Below are positions 35,407-44,471 of a DNA stretch of 64,000 bases, piece after piece; positions within the stretch are counted from its first letter, which is position 1, and each line of letters starts with the position of its first letter. A program made the position numbers and the translations under genes. The notes under the pieces are model-generated. The model was given only the letters and a program-made list of their open reading frames with translations, ran no database searches and was not told the origin of the DNA. This DNA comes from NIOZ-UU13 sp964653075 (GTDB taxonomy: Bacteria; Planctomycetota; Phycisphaerae; Sedimentisphaerales; Anaerobacaceae), in contig CAZZAX010000008.1 of the NCBI GenBank assembly GCA_964653075.1, positions 1 through 64,000 of the forward strand, written 5' to 3'.

Positions 35407-36699
35407 ATGAAAAAACAAAACCAGCCTGCAAAAGTCACCAAACGATTTCTGAAAGTTCTTTTCATAGCATTAATTATTTTTTCTGCTTCCATTTCTCAGG
35501 CTCAGCAGTGGTCAAGATATCGCGGTCCCAATGGGCAGGGTATCAGCTATGCTAAAAACATCCCTGTTAAATGGACGCAAAAGGACTACAACTGGAAAAT
35601 AAGCCTGTCCGGAGGTGGCCATTCCTCTCCGGTGCTATGGGGCGACAAGGTCTTCGTGACCAGCGGCGACCAAAAAAGAGACTATGGTTATCTGTTGGCT
35701 CTGCGAGCATCTGACGGCAAAATATTATGGCAAAAACAATACTCGCTGGCTCCGTATCGTCCGAATCCTCGCAACAGCTATGCTACCGCAACGCCGGCCG
35801 TAGATGCCGACCATGTCTATATACTCTGGCCTACCCCCAAAGAGACAATCCTGATAGCTTTGAATCACGACGGCGGGGAAATCTGGAAGCGCACCTTCGA
35901 GGGTGTGTATTGCCAGCATGGGGGGGGTGGCTCACCCATTGTCTTCGATGACATTGTGGTCTTTACCCACGAGCACGAAAATAGCACTAAGGATGTTCCT
36001 GGTGTCTGGGTTGCTGTTGACCGTAAGACCGGCCAAACACGCTGGGAGCTGCAGCGAAAAACCGGTCCCAAAACCTCCTACTCGACCCCGTGCCTTTACT
36101 CACCGCATACAGATATACCACAGTTGATTTTTACCAGCAATTCTCATGGTATAACCGGTGTCAATCCTCGCAAAGGAACTGTCGTATGGGAAACCGAATC
36201 AATCTTCCCCGCTCGCGTGGTGAGTTCACCTGTTATTGCAGGGCGTCTGCTAATCGGTAGCTGCGGCAATGGCTCCAGGGGTAAATGCCTTGTTGCTGTT
36301 AATCCCCTCGCAAATGGTGAATCATTCAAGCCCGCAGAAGCATACACTATCGGCAGCAGCACAGCTCCGTATGTTCCTACTTCTGTCGCAAATGAAGGCT
36401 TGCTCTTTACATTTCATGACTCGGGTTATGTCTCCTGCCTGCGCAGCGCAACAGGTGTGCAGCTCTGGCGAGAGAAACCCGCCGGCAAATTCTTTGGCTC
36501 ACCGGTTTGGGTAAATGGCAGGCTCTACTGTATCACAACTGAGGGTGAGGTTGTTGTAATCAGGGCCGCCTCCACCTACGAATTATTGGCGGTCAATCCT
36601 CTGGGCGAAAGAAGCCACGCTACCCCTGCCGTCGCAGGTGGCAGAATATACCTTCGTACCCTTTCGAACCTTATCTCCATCGGGCCGGGGGAAAAATAG
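35407..36699 (+). CDS. Secreted PQQ-like beta-propeller protein
   Basis: 430 residues from ATG 35407 (GAGGA about 8 bases upstream); the frame is open 7 codons earlier. A signal peptide (VLFIALIIFSASISQAQQ) leads to QWSRYRGPNGQGIS, the typical opening of planctomycete PQQ-like proteins. Seven to eight blades follow with motifs such as LALRASDGKILWQKQY, VAVDRKTGQTRWEL and GVNPRKGTVVWETE. There is no methyltransferase-like domain, unlike the three giant paralogues. It may be a structural or binding protein of the cell envelope; enzymatic use of PQQ is unproven. A secreted PHP phosphoesterase follows about 170 bases downstream. Confidence 0.87.
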   Translation: MKKQNQPAKVTKRFLKVLFIALIIFSASISQAQQWSRYRGPNGQGISYAKNIPVKWTQKDYNWKISLSGGGHSSPVLWGDKVFVTSGDQKRDYGYLLALRASDGKILWQKQYSLAPYRPNPRNSYATATPAVDADHVYILWPTPKETILIALNHDGGEIWKRTFEGVYCQHGGGGSPIVFDDIVVFTHEHENSTKDVPGVWVAVDRKTGQTRWELQRKTGPKTSYSTPCLYSPHTDIPQLIFTSNSHGITGVNPRKGTVVWETESIFPARVVSSPVIAGRLLIGSCGNGSRGKCLVAVNPLANGESFKPAEAYTIGSSTAPYVPTSVANEGLLFTFHDSGYVSCLRSATGVQLWREKPAGKFFGSPVWVNGRLYCITTEGEVVVIRAASTYELLAVNPLGERSHATPAVAGGRIYLRTLSNLISIGPGEK

Positions 36700-36873
36700 A
36701 ATCCGGCGGGTGACTCCTGATGCGTTGTCCTTTGCATAAGCTGTGCAAAAAATGTTGCAATTTCAGTCCACATATGTTATTTTGAATAAGTTAGAAAAAG
36801 TAACAGTATGGACGGGTTTTGAAAACAGGCCGTTTAATCGAAAATGTCTAAAATAAAGGAAAGGGTCTTGAAA

Positions 36874-37950
36874 ATGAAGCTTAAAGTAATCTGTCTTGTC
36901 GTTATCACCTGTCTTGTACTTGCCCCATTTACCACTGCTGAAGCTAAGCATAAAATTAACATACCGGACATTCTCGGTTACAAAACGCTGAAGTGTGATT
37001 TTCACATGCACACGGTTTTTTCTGATGGCATGGTATGGCCTACTGTGCGAGTCGATGAAGCTGAAAGAGAAGGCCTTGACGCCATTGCGATAAGCGACCA
37101 TATCGAATATCAGCCGCACAAGAAGGATGTTCCGACCAATCATAATCGTTCTTATGAAATTGCTTTGCAACGCGCCAGGGAAAAAAATATACTGCTCATT
37201 AAAGCTGCTGAGATTACCCGTGAGACGCCTCCGGGTCATTTCAATGCATTATTCCTTACTGATATAAATCTTCTCGATACTGAAGAGTTCCTCGATGCCG
37301 TCAAGGCAGCTAACAGTCAGGGCGCCTTTGTCTTCTGGAATCATCCCGGCTGGAAACCAAAGTTCAAGGGCTGGTTCGATATACATACTCAATTATATGA
37401 AAATTTATTGTTGCAGGGAATTGAGGTTGTAAACGGTGTCAGCTATTACCCCGAAGCACATAAGTGGGCCCTTGAAAAGAACCTGACGATGATGGGAAAT
37501 TCCGACATACATCAGCCTATGGTTGGCACTGAAATGACACCTGAAATTCACAGGCCGATGACGCTTGTTTTTGCTAAGGAAAAGAGCATAAAAGCTCTCA
37601 GGGAAGGTTTAATTGCAGGAAGGACCGCGGTTTGGTTCGAGAATCAGTTGATTGGCAAGCCGAACTATCTTCATGCAATTTTCAGAAAGTCCGTGAAGGT
37701 TGATAAGCCTTACCTCAGGAAGGGCGATACGGTATGGTTTGAGATTACGAATAATTCCGACATTGACATCCAGGTGCTGAATCTCGGACAGGACCAACAG
37801 AAACTGGAGCTTCCCGCCAATGCCATCACGATAGTCAAGACAAAAGTTGATGCCAGGGCCGAACAGGCCGAGCTGAGATACAAGGTGACAAACTTCCTGA
37901 TTGCTCCGGACAAGGGCCTGCCGGTAAATCTTAATATTTCACTGAATTAG
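36874..37950 (+). CDS. Secreted PHP-domain phosphoesterase
   Basis: 358 residues. ATG 36874 has AGGG 8 bases upstream and opens a signal peptide (VICLVVITCLVLAPFTTAEA); the ATG at 36844 lacks a ribosome binding site. The PHP metal site is clear: CDFHMHTVFSDG (His44, His46), AISDHIEY (Asp75, His76), AAEIT, NHPG and GNSDIHQP. The last 110 residues form a beta-rich tail. PHP enzymes hydrolyse phosphate esters or nucleotide phosphodiesters with two or three metal ions. A secreted form in this setting may recover phosphate or process an envelope polymer; a phosphatase of the PhoD type is encoded 5 kb away. Confidence 0.85.
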   Translation: MKLKVICLVVITCLVLAPFTTAEAKHKINIPDILGYKTLKCDFHMHTVFSDGMVWPTVRVDEAEREGLDAIAISDHIEYQPHKKDVPTNHNRSYEIALQRAREKNILLIKAAEITRETPPGHFNALFLTDINLLDTEEFLDAVKAANSQGAFVFWNHPGWKPKFKGWFDIHTQLYENLLLQGIEVVNGVSYYPEAHKWALEKNLTMMGNSDIHQPMVGTEMTPEIHRPMTLVFAKEKSIKALREGLIAGRTAVWFENQLIGKPNYLHAIFRKSVKVDKPYLRKGDTVWFEITNNSDIDIQVLNLGQDQQKLELPANAITIVKTKVDARAEQAELRYKVTNFLIAPDKGLPVNLNISLN

Positions 37951-38352
37951 TGCCGTTTCTAAAAAGTGAAGTAAACATTCTATAATGACGTTGTGCATAT
38001 ATATACATCTTCCGTTTGGAGTGTCGTGAGACGCTTAGGTTCTGTCCCTTTCTATATCATAATAGGCATATCGGCTGTATTGGAACAGCCATTCGTAATC
38101 CTCGTCATCGACTTTTGAGTTTAGCCCGTTTCCTAACGGTATCTCTTTCATTATCTGTCACTTCCCTCAGGGTCTTTTGGATATTTTGCGATACGTTTGA
38201 TTTCGACTTTTTCCATAGATGTTATTCTATAAAATTGTGGGATTAAAACTCAATATTTAGATTTGTTTTTTCTTGCCTGATAAAATCCGGGAGTATATAA
38301 TCATATCAGTGGCGAGCCGTTCTGAAACACTACAATAACAGGAGGTGTAATA
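37951..38352. other. Non-coding region upstream of the Wzz-like gene
   Basis: About 400 AT-rich bases without a credible gene; a 76-codon frame at 38016-38246 has no ribosome binding site or protein-like sequence. The strong AGGAGGTG at 38340-38347 belongs to the next gene. Confidence 0.5.
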
Positions 38353-39729
38353 ATGATAAGACAACTTGTTCTTTTGTTTTTAGTTTTTGTTCTGGTGGCC
38401 GCTCTCGCGAGCGCCGCCATCTGGACGCAGGTAATTCCTGAATACCGGGCTTCAGCGGAAGTACGAGTGCGGCCTGTTATTCCATACCTGGTCTTCCAAA
38501 CCGAGGATAACGGAATGATTCCCCTGTATGAATCATTCGTGAATACACAGGTCTCCGTTATGAGGAGTGTGACAGTTCTTCAGTGTGTGTTGGATCAGCC
38601 GGAAGTCCGGGATACACAATGGTACAAGAAACCTCTCGTATCACTTGTGCAGCACTTGCGCGGAAAACCACCTGCTCCCCCCGTGGAAAGACTCAGGAAT
38701 TCTCTTTCAATCCGGCCTCGACCCAAAACCGAGATAATTGATGTCGTCTTGACGGACTCCAATCCCGAAGATGCCCGGATTATTGTGGATGCTGTTTTGG
38801 ACCAGTATATGCAATACATTGGCGAAAGGTCTGATGAGACTAAGGACCATCTATACCGCCAACTGGTAGAACAGTATAAATCTTTGGACAATGAAATTAA
38901 GGGGCAGGAGTTGATTTCTGCCGAGCTTCGCAAATCGCTTGGTACTGACACTCCACAGGAACTTATCTCCGGTATGAGGCTTCGCTTGGAAGATACAAAG
39001 GCCCGTCTCAGCGAATTGCGAACGAGTATTAATGTATTGGAATGGGAAAGCAAACAGGCTGTTACCCGTGACCGAAATGATGTGCCGGTTGCTTCTGCTT
39101 CCGAAATGGAAAAGAAACCGGAATACTACGAGGATTCGGACTGGCGGGCGCTTGATAGAAACGTAAGAACAATTCAGCACAACATTGCGGCCAATGAGCT
39201 TGAACCGAACAATCCGGAAATCATTCGGGCGACAAAAGACATGGAGTTCGCAAAAGAATTGCTTCGACTGCGAGAAGACCAGTTGGATAAACAGTGGCGT
39301 GACCGGCCAAAAAATACCTCTGAAGTGCCAATAAACATTACTGATACCGGTGGTCCCGATTACGAAGCAGAGTCGGGAAATTTGGAGCTTCGACTGGCCC
39401 GGATAAAATATGAGGAGCAGCTCTTGGTTGCAGATTTCAGGGAAAAGCAGGCAGAGTTTCAAGAGCTTTTCGAAAGCGCCCAATTACTCGAGAAGGAGAA
39501 TAATGCCGTGCAGCGTAAGCGTGAGTTATTCGGCGCTGTTCGGCAGCGTTTGGATCAGAAGAATATGGAACGCAACGTCCCGGCTCCAATTGAGGTGTTG
39601 ACCCGGGCCTTCGTGCCTTCCGAGCCTCACAGGGACCGTCGAATTTTATACACTGCCATTGTGCTGGTTCTCGATAGCCTCGGAATAACATTGTCCGGCT
39701 GGCTGCTCCACAGACGCGGATTTCTGTAA
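38353..39729 (+). CDS. Wzz-like polysaccharide chain-length / co-polymerase protein
   Basis: 458 residues. An N-terminal membrane helix (LVLLFLVFVLVAALASAAIW) is followed by the Wzz-type motif YRASAEVRVRP. A long periplasmic helical region with coiled-coil segments (150-250, 360-410) follows, and a C-terminal helix near 430-452 (ILYTAIVLVLDSLGITLSGWLL). This is the layout of polysaccharide co-polymerases that set chain length of exopolysaccharide or O-antigen. The PPRP-type proline motif near the second helix is weak (PSEPHRDRR). No tyrosine kinase domain is attached. AGGAGGTG is well placed. No glycosyltransferases are nearby, so its partner system is elsewhere. A 43-residue membrane ORF follows. 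Confidence 0.75.
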   Translation: MIRQLVLLFLVFVLVAALASAAIWTQVIPEYRASAEVRVRPVIPYLVFQTEDNGMIPLYESFVNTQVSVMRSVTVLQCVLDQPEVRDTQWYKKPLVSLVQHLRGKPPAPPVERLRNSLSIRPRPKTEIIDVVLTDSNPEDARIIVDAVLDQYMQYIGERSDETKDHLYRQLVEQYKSLDNEIKGQELISAELRKSLGTDTPQELISGMRLRLEDTKARLSELRTSINVLEWESKQAVTRDRNDVPVASASEMEKKPEYYEDSDWRALDRNVRTIQHNIAANELEPNNPEIIRATKDMEFAKELLRLREDQLDKQWRDRPKNTSEVPINITDTGGPDYEAESGNLELRLARIKYEEQLLVADFREKQAEFQELFESAQLLEKENNAVQRKRELFGAVRQRLDQKNMERNVPAPIEVLTRAFVPSEPHRDRRILYTAIVLVLDSLGITLSGWLLHRRGFL

Positions 39730-39815
39730 ATCTGTTGTTGTTAAAATCTTGTCTTAAAGAACCTGTCTTTTATGAGCAGGCATCCCCTTTGGGATTTTAG
39801 TGAAAGGACTTTTAA

Positions 39816-39947
39816 ATGATACCCATAATTTATCGCTCAGTGTTTACTTTTATACCTTTGTTGATAATGGCAGGATACATATCTTTGGCAATCATATTCA
39901 TGTTGTTGTTTTATCGGTTTGTTTGCGCAGTTGAGAAAATCGCCTGA
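39816..39947 (+). CDS. Small membrane protein, 43 residues
   Basis: The frame starts at ATG 39816 with AAAGGA 7 bases upstream and ends at TGA 39945-39947. The product MIPIIYRSVFTFIPLLIMAG continues into a second hydrophobic run (YISLAIIFMLLFYRFV) and a short charged tail. It lies 86 bases after the Wzz-like gene and may be co-transcribed. No family is recognised; with such length, chance cannot be excluded. Confidence 0.4.
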   Translation: MIPIIYRSVFTFIPLLIMAGYISLAIIFMLLFYRFVCAVEKIA

Positions 39948-40097
39948 AAAATTGAAGACTCATCTAAATGCATACAATCCCACAACATAAAAATCATTCA
40001 ACTCCTTGTATGGCAGCGACCGAGTGTGTTATAATTACGGCAAATTGACATCCCGCCGGAATTCAATATCTTTCTTTGAAAGAGAAAGGTAAATACG

Positions 40098-40877
40098 ATG
40101 CAAAAAGAAAACGGCTTTACACTAATAGAGCTTTTGGTAGTCATTGCCATTATTGCATTGTTGATGGCGATATTAATGCCGGCACTACATCGGGTGAGGA
40201 AGCAGGCCAGGGCGGTGTCCTGTCAGATGAACCTGCACCAGTGGGCTATCGTCTTTTCCATGTACACGGATCAGAATAACGGATACTTTCTCAGCGGACT
40301 GGCCGAAGGCGTATCCAACGTTGGCAAGTACTGGTGGATGGAACCGCTCAAGCCATACTATACGGATGAGCGAATCCGCCTGTGTCCGGCGGCAACAAAG
40401 CCTTACAACGAGGGGGGGCGGGTTCCATTCGGGGCCTGGCACGAGGGGGGCGATGCGGGCAGCTACTCGCCGAACGGGTGGTTATGCAATCCTCCGGCGA
40501 CTATGGAATCGCTGCATGGCCGGACGACGGAAAACAATTGGCGCACGGTCGATGTCAAAGGGACGGGGGACATCCCGATGTTTTTGGATTGCGCCTGGGA
40601 CGATGCCTGGCCAAACCACACAGATCACCCTCCGGAGTATGACGGCGATGTGGTGGAGTCCGTCAACAACAACGAGATGAAGCGGTTCTGCCTTAATCGG
40701 CACGACGGATTTATCAACGGACTGTTCACCGACCGCTCTGTAAGAAAGCTCGGACTCAAGGTGTTGTGGAAGCTCAGATGGCATCGCAAATTCGACACTG
40801 CCGGCCCCTGGACTAAAACCGGGGGTGTTGCGTACGAAAACTGGCCGCAATGGATGAGAAGGTTTAAGGACTACTGA
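40098..40877 (+). CDS. Pseudopilin-like secreted protein
   Basis: 259 residues starting MQKENGFTLIELLVVIAIIA, a prepilin peptidase site after G6, then MPALHRVRKQARAVSCQMNLHQWAIVFSMY. The later region has LDCAWDDAWPNHTDHPP and NRHDGFINGLFTDRSVRKLG, the diverged equivalent of the FLDGH end in this family. An AAAGG sequence is about 8 bases before the ATG. A second gene of the same family follows, separated by a strong terminator-like hairpin. The target of the protein is unknown. Confidence 0.85.
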   Translation: MQKENGFTLIELLVVIAIIALLMAILMPALHRVRKQARAVSCQMNLHQWAIVFSMYTDQNNGYFLSGLAEGVSNVGKYWWMEPLKPYYTDERIRLCPAATKPYNEGGRVPFGAWHEGGDAGSYSPNGWLCNPPATMESLHGRTTENNWRTVDVKGTGDIPMFLDCAWDDAWPNHTDHPPEYDGDVVESVNNNEMKRFCLNRHDGFINGLFTDRSVRKLGLKVLWKLRWHRKFDTAGPWTKTGGVAYENWPQWMRRFKDY

Positions 40878-40900
40878 AAACAGAATATTGTCTTATCCTC

Positions 40901-40952
40901 AAGCCCCTGCGGCTTGCTCGCTTTTTCCTCTCCCTCCGCTCCGCAGGGGCTT
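40901..40952 (+). terminator. Strong intrinsic terminator-like hairpin
   Basis: AAGCCCCTGCGG (40901-40912) pairs perfectly with CCGCAGGGGCTT (40941-40952) over 12 bases, with a 28-base pyrimidine-rich loop and a T-rich stretch after it. It lies 24 bases after the pseudopilin stop and should separate it from the next pseudopilin gene. Confidence 0.65.
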
Positions 40953-41036
40953 TATTCTTGTCCTTCGGATTTTCCCGTTGACTTACATACCAGCGCAGTA
41001 TAGAATAAAGTAATAAATCATTTAAGGACAGCGGCT

Positions 41037-41855
41037 ATGAGCAAATCAAAAGCATTCACGCTAATCGAGCTCCTCGTTGTAATTGCCGTCATTGCTATTC
41101 TGATGGCCATTCTATTGCCGGCATTGAACCTGGCACGCGACCAGGGGCGCAAAATGGTATGCTCTAACAACCTCCATAGCATTGCCTTGGCAAACCAGAT
41201 ATACGCAACAAATTTTGATGACTGGGGCGTGCCTTGCCGTTATATCTCCAACCAAGGGGCTTACGCATGGACGGCCAATCCCGATTTCCGGAAATACATC
41301 GGCTACGAGGGGGCAGAAGAGGTTCCGGATCTGTCCCTTTATCAAACCCCCAAGAAATACAAATGCCCCTCTGATCAACAGAAGGCCTGGTTACACGCCT
41401 ATGACATTGAAAGTGGCAATCAAGGGGGGACTCTCGTCAGCTACGGCTTCAATATCGAAGACTGGTATCCTTCGGTAGGTCAGGCCTCTTGGACTGCCAC
41501 CATGGATCTGACCAGATTGGCTTACAAGATGTCCACCGTCAAACAGCCTGCTCAAAAACTGCACTTCAACGAAGCGCACGACTGGTGGAGCAAGTGGAAA
41601 GGAGCCAATTACATCGATGGTTGGGACGTATTGGGCCAGGAAGGCACTGTCAATGACTACAAGGCCGTCGGTTGTGGCGGCCCTACCATGTATCGCCATA
41701 ATGACTCTGCCAATCTTGCCTTCTATGACGGCCATGTCGAAAGCTGGCACAAGACAAAACTATGGATACCTGAACACGCTACAATCAAACCCTACCAAAC
41801 CGGCATCTGGGTTGTTAAGAGAGAAACCTGGGAAGAAAATGGTGGCGGCCTCTAA
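41037..41855 (+). CDS. Pseudopilin-like secreted protein
   Basis: 272 residues with MSKSKAFTLIELLVVIAVIA; the residue before Phe is Ala rather than Gly, an accepted variant of the prepilin cleavage site. The next part, CSNNLHSIALANQIYAT, and the late NLAFYDGHVESWH match the family. CPSDQQ is also present. AAGGA is placed 8 bases before the ATG. It is the second of a tandem pair with the gene at 40098, but the terminator between them suggests separate transcription. Confidence 0.85.
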   Translation: MSKSKAFTLIELLVVIAVIAILMAILLPALNLARDQGRKMVCSNNLHSIALANQIYATNFDDWGVPCRYISNQGAYAWTANPDFRKYIGYEGAEEVPDLSLYQTPKKYKCPSDQQKAWLHAYDIESGNQGGTLVSYGFNIEDWYPSVGQASWTATMDLTRLAYKMSTVKQPAQKLHFNEAHDWWSKWKGANYIDGWDVLGQEGTVNDYKAVGCGGPTMYRHNDSANLAFYDGHVESWHKTKLWIPEHATIKPYQTGIWVVKRETWEENGGGL

Positions 41856-41897
41856 AGCCGCTCCTTGCGTTCTGATTTGAGTTATAATTCCCCTGCC

Positions 41898-42176
41898 TCA
41901 GATACTTTTCGGCTTGAGTTTGGTTATTTCTTGTTGTAACTTTTCGTTGGTGGCTGTTAATTCGGCGATCTTTTGTTTTAAGCGATGCTCAGAACGGCTG
42001 TGCCTGGCTCTTATCCAGCAAATAAGTATGACCGATAAGATTAAAATCACTATCGACAATCCATCGACTGAGTAGATAGTCTTAAATGGATCGCTGGCTA
42101 ATTTCCACCGCTCAGTTGGCGTTAAAACCAGAGATATAGTATATAGTGATTCTATGATCATATGTTTTGCCACCAT
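41898..42176 (-). CDS. Small single-pass membrane protein with coiled coil
   Basis: 92 residues; ATG 42176 has GGAG 5 bases upstream, and an ATG at 42161 is an alternative. A membrane helix (LSIVILILSVILICWI, about 40-56) is followed by a charged helix with heptads, HRLKQKIAELTATNEKLQQEI. The stretch ahead of the membrane helix (TPTERWKLASDPFKTIYSVDG) looks conserved-like but is not assigned. It may organise a membrane complex or be a cell-division-type accessory protein. It converges with the pseudopilin gene 43 bases away. Confidence 0.55.
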   Translation of the reverse strand: MVAKHMIIESLYTISLVLTPTERWKLASDPFKTIYSVDGLSIVILILSVILICWIRARHSRSEHRLKQKIAELTATNEKLQQEITKLKPKSI

Positions 42177-42574
42177 GTTACTCCGACAATTTTATCGGCC
42201 AAATATATTGCTGGATTAATTTGAAAATTGCCGCTATTGCCTGTTTTTCTATCTAACTTGGCTGACAAAGTACCTAATCTTCCAATCTGAAGCACCCGAC
42301 AGGACGCTGTGGAGATTATTTCTTCTGATACGGTCTTTCTATAAACCGCACGTTTTGGCACAGTTTTTCCCTTGCAAATCTGACTTAAGTTAACTGCTTC
42401 GCTTACTTCTGCGCCCGGCAGCTGAAATGTATGTCAGAACTTGTGTGATTGAACCTTCAGAAGACCGGGCCTGTCTTTTGGATTTGCTTTCTTTTAAGGT
42501 TTACGCTAAGTTTCCCGACAAATCACTTAGGCTTTATCATATGTTTTAGTTGTTTACCCTTAAAAAACTAATCT
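42177..42574. other. Non-coding region
   Basis: About 400 bases upstream of the small membrane-protein gene and downstream of the PhoD-like gene. A 67-codon minus-strand frame (42158-42361) exists but overlaps the next gene and has no convincing start site. No repeat or RNA was recognised. Confidence 0.4.
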
Positions 42575-44410
42575 TCAGAGCCTTACCCGTATCCTTTTGG
42601 TTTTGTCGGGCGATAGGCTTCGGACACCTTCGAGGATTTTCATCTTGTCTGTACCAGGTTCGCCGACCTTTACAGTGTACGTTCCTTTCTTAAAGACCTT
42701 GGGTCTGAATGAAGTTCCGTTAATGCGAAGAGTGTAAATGATTTCGTTGTTTGACTCGTCAATGACCTGAACAACCGGATTTCTCATACCTCTGACTTCG
42801 ATAGTCGGCAGATATGCGATGGCTTTACGGCCGTAGTTATCTTCCTGTTTGATTGTCCTGGGCCACCCGGCATATTGTCTCGAAGCCGGGTCTGTAATAT
42901 CTACGTTTCTGGGCCAGCATTCGATTGTGATTTCTCTTTTCTTCTTATTGAATTTAACGATACCGAAGCCGGCCGCACGTGTCGTCAGCTTCCGCCCGCC
43001 GTTACGCTCCGGACTCGGATTGGCGACGGCTAAGCACGTCACTTTATTTCCGAAACCATCTGAGAATTCTCCCGTATATTCCGGCGCGCCCGGTTCGCGG
43101 TTCTTGCCCGCCGCGAGCGGCCTCCACCACCGCAAATACAGATTCGCAATCGAAGGCACGCAGAAAGAATAGCACGAGTCGTTCCAGTCGTCTATCCCGT
43201 GGTGAAAGATTGTCGCTAAGTGCTGGTCGCCCGCAATGTGTATGGCAAAGGCCCTGCGTATCTCGGCGATTGCTTTATTACGTCCTGTTTGAGGCCAGCC
43301 ATTCGAGTCAAGGTCTGCGTGCAGCCTGTTGCCCGTCTTGCCGTGAATATGCGCGCCGCCGCAAAAAATTGTCTGTGACAGCACCGCCTTCATATCTGCA
43401 TCGCGCCAGTCGGTTCCCCACTGACGCAGGAACTTCAACTGGCGTTCACCCAATAATACCGCGCCGGGCACGTCCACGCTCTTCGGGTCATAAGTGGGGT
43501 CCAGAACATGGTCCGGCCGCGGCCCGCGCTGGGGAACAAGACCCTGCGGACCTGACTTGAACTTCCTGTCCTCTATGATGGCAAAGCTTACTCCGCCCAC
43601 GGTCATCGAGGTGTAGTAAACACCGATACCTCGTTCTATCGGAGTTGGGTCATAAGGGTCGGGCAGATGGCTGGTTTGCGCCCGTTCAACTTCTTTAACG
43701 TACTCAAGCGGGGCGGCATAACCCCCGTCATGGCCGGCACGAGTGCGTGATAATCTTCCTCCGGCGCCCCATAAATTGGCCTGACCCACGTCGTGGTCGT
43801 CGGGTATTGTAATCGTCGGAGTATTGCGAATAATATCACCGAAGTCCCTGCCGAACTTAAGCCAGTACGCATAATGCCTGTTATGGTCATAGACCTGGTC
43901 TCCGGAGAAAAACAGTAGGTCGGGCTTTATCTTTTTGATGTTCTCAACGATATCGACTTTTGGTATGTCTCCGCCGTGTTGTGTATATATTGAATTACCC
44001 GTAAACGCGGCCACGACAATCGTATTTTTATCGACCGGGTCCTTGCGGATTATACCCGTGTAATATGCATTCTTGCCGTGGACAACACGATATTCGGTAT
44101 CTTTTGTCGTGTCCCAGTTCTCAACGCGGAAAACAGCCGTCCAGCCCCTTTCGACTACTTGTGCCCGGTCTATTTCTTTCCACCTTCCATCCTGCTTGGT
44201 TTCGAGCCGGACTGTCCTGTCTTCACCTCCCTTAAGCGGATACAACTGGGCGGTCATCTTCATAATATTGTTATGAACGGTATAGAGTGCAAAGCAAATA
44301 ACTTTGTCCCTGGATACTTCTGGGACTGTCGGAACCTGAGCGCTAACTGTACTCAATAGCAGGATGCCCGCTATGACTACCGTGAACACTCTCGTTTTCG
44401 TAAAGTTCAT
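42575..44410 (-). CDS. Secreted PhoD-like metallophosphatase
   Basis: 611 residues from ATG 44410 (AGGAAG 6 bases upstream). A signal peptide (VFTVVIAGILLLSTVSAQ) is followed by a fibronectin-like beta domain. Then comes a calcineurin-type phosphoesterase core: SGDQVYDHN at 169-177, IPDDHDVGQAN at 202-212, and HIAGDQHLAT later on. These metal-binding motifs are those of PhoD-like alkaline phosphatases/phosphodiesterases. The C-terminal 100 residues form a separate beta-rich segment. It is presumably periplasmic or extracellular and releases phosphate from esters or teichoic-like polymers. The DUF1080 gene lies 61 bases upstream on the same strand, suggesting one transcript. Confidence 0.85.
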   Translation of the reverse strand: MNFTKTRVFTVVIAGILLLSTVSAQVPTVPEVSRDKVICFALYTVHNNIMKMTAQLYPLKGGEDRTVRLETKQDGRWKEIDRAQVVERGWTAVFRVENWDTTKDTEYRVVHGKNAYYTGIIRKDPVDKNTIVVAAFTGNSIYTQHGGDIPKVDIVENIKKIKPDLLFFSGDQVYDHNRHYAYWLKFGRDFGDIIRNTPTITIPDDHDVGQANLWGAGGRLSRTRAGHDGGYAAPLEYVKEVERAQTSHLPDPYDPTPIERGIGVYYTSMTVGGVSFAIIEDRKFKSGPQGLVPQRGPRPDHVLDPTYDPKSVDVPGAVLLGERQLKFLRQWGTDWRDADMKAVLSQTIFCGGAHIHGKTGNRLHADLDSNGWPQTGRNKAIAEIRRAFAIHIAGDQHLATIFHHGIDDWNDSCYSFCVPSIANLYLRWWRPLAAGKNREPGAPEYTGEFSDGFGNKVTCLAVANPSPERNGGRKLTTRAAGFGIVKFNKKKREITIECWPRNVDITDPASRQYAGWPRTIKQEDNYGRKAIAYLPTIEVRGMRNPVVQVIDESNNEIIYTLRINGTSFRPKVFKKGTYTVKVGEPGTDKMKILEGVRSLSPDKTKRIRVRL

Positions 44411-44471
44411 TTCTCTTCCTTTCCTGAATATATTGCTGTTACCTTTATTCACAAATGCCTGCGATAAATTA

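Noticed and set aside
38016..38246. A 76-codon plus-strand frame
   Set aside because: No ribosome binding site and no protein-like pattern; treated as non-coding.
42158..42361. A 67-codon minus-strand frame upstream of the small membrane protein
   Set aside because: It overlaps the next gene by 19 bases, lacks a ribosome binding site and shows no recognisable features; could still be a small gene, but evidence is too thin.
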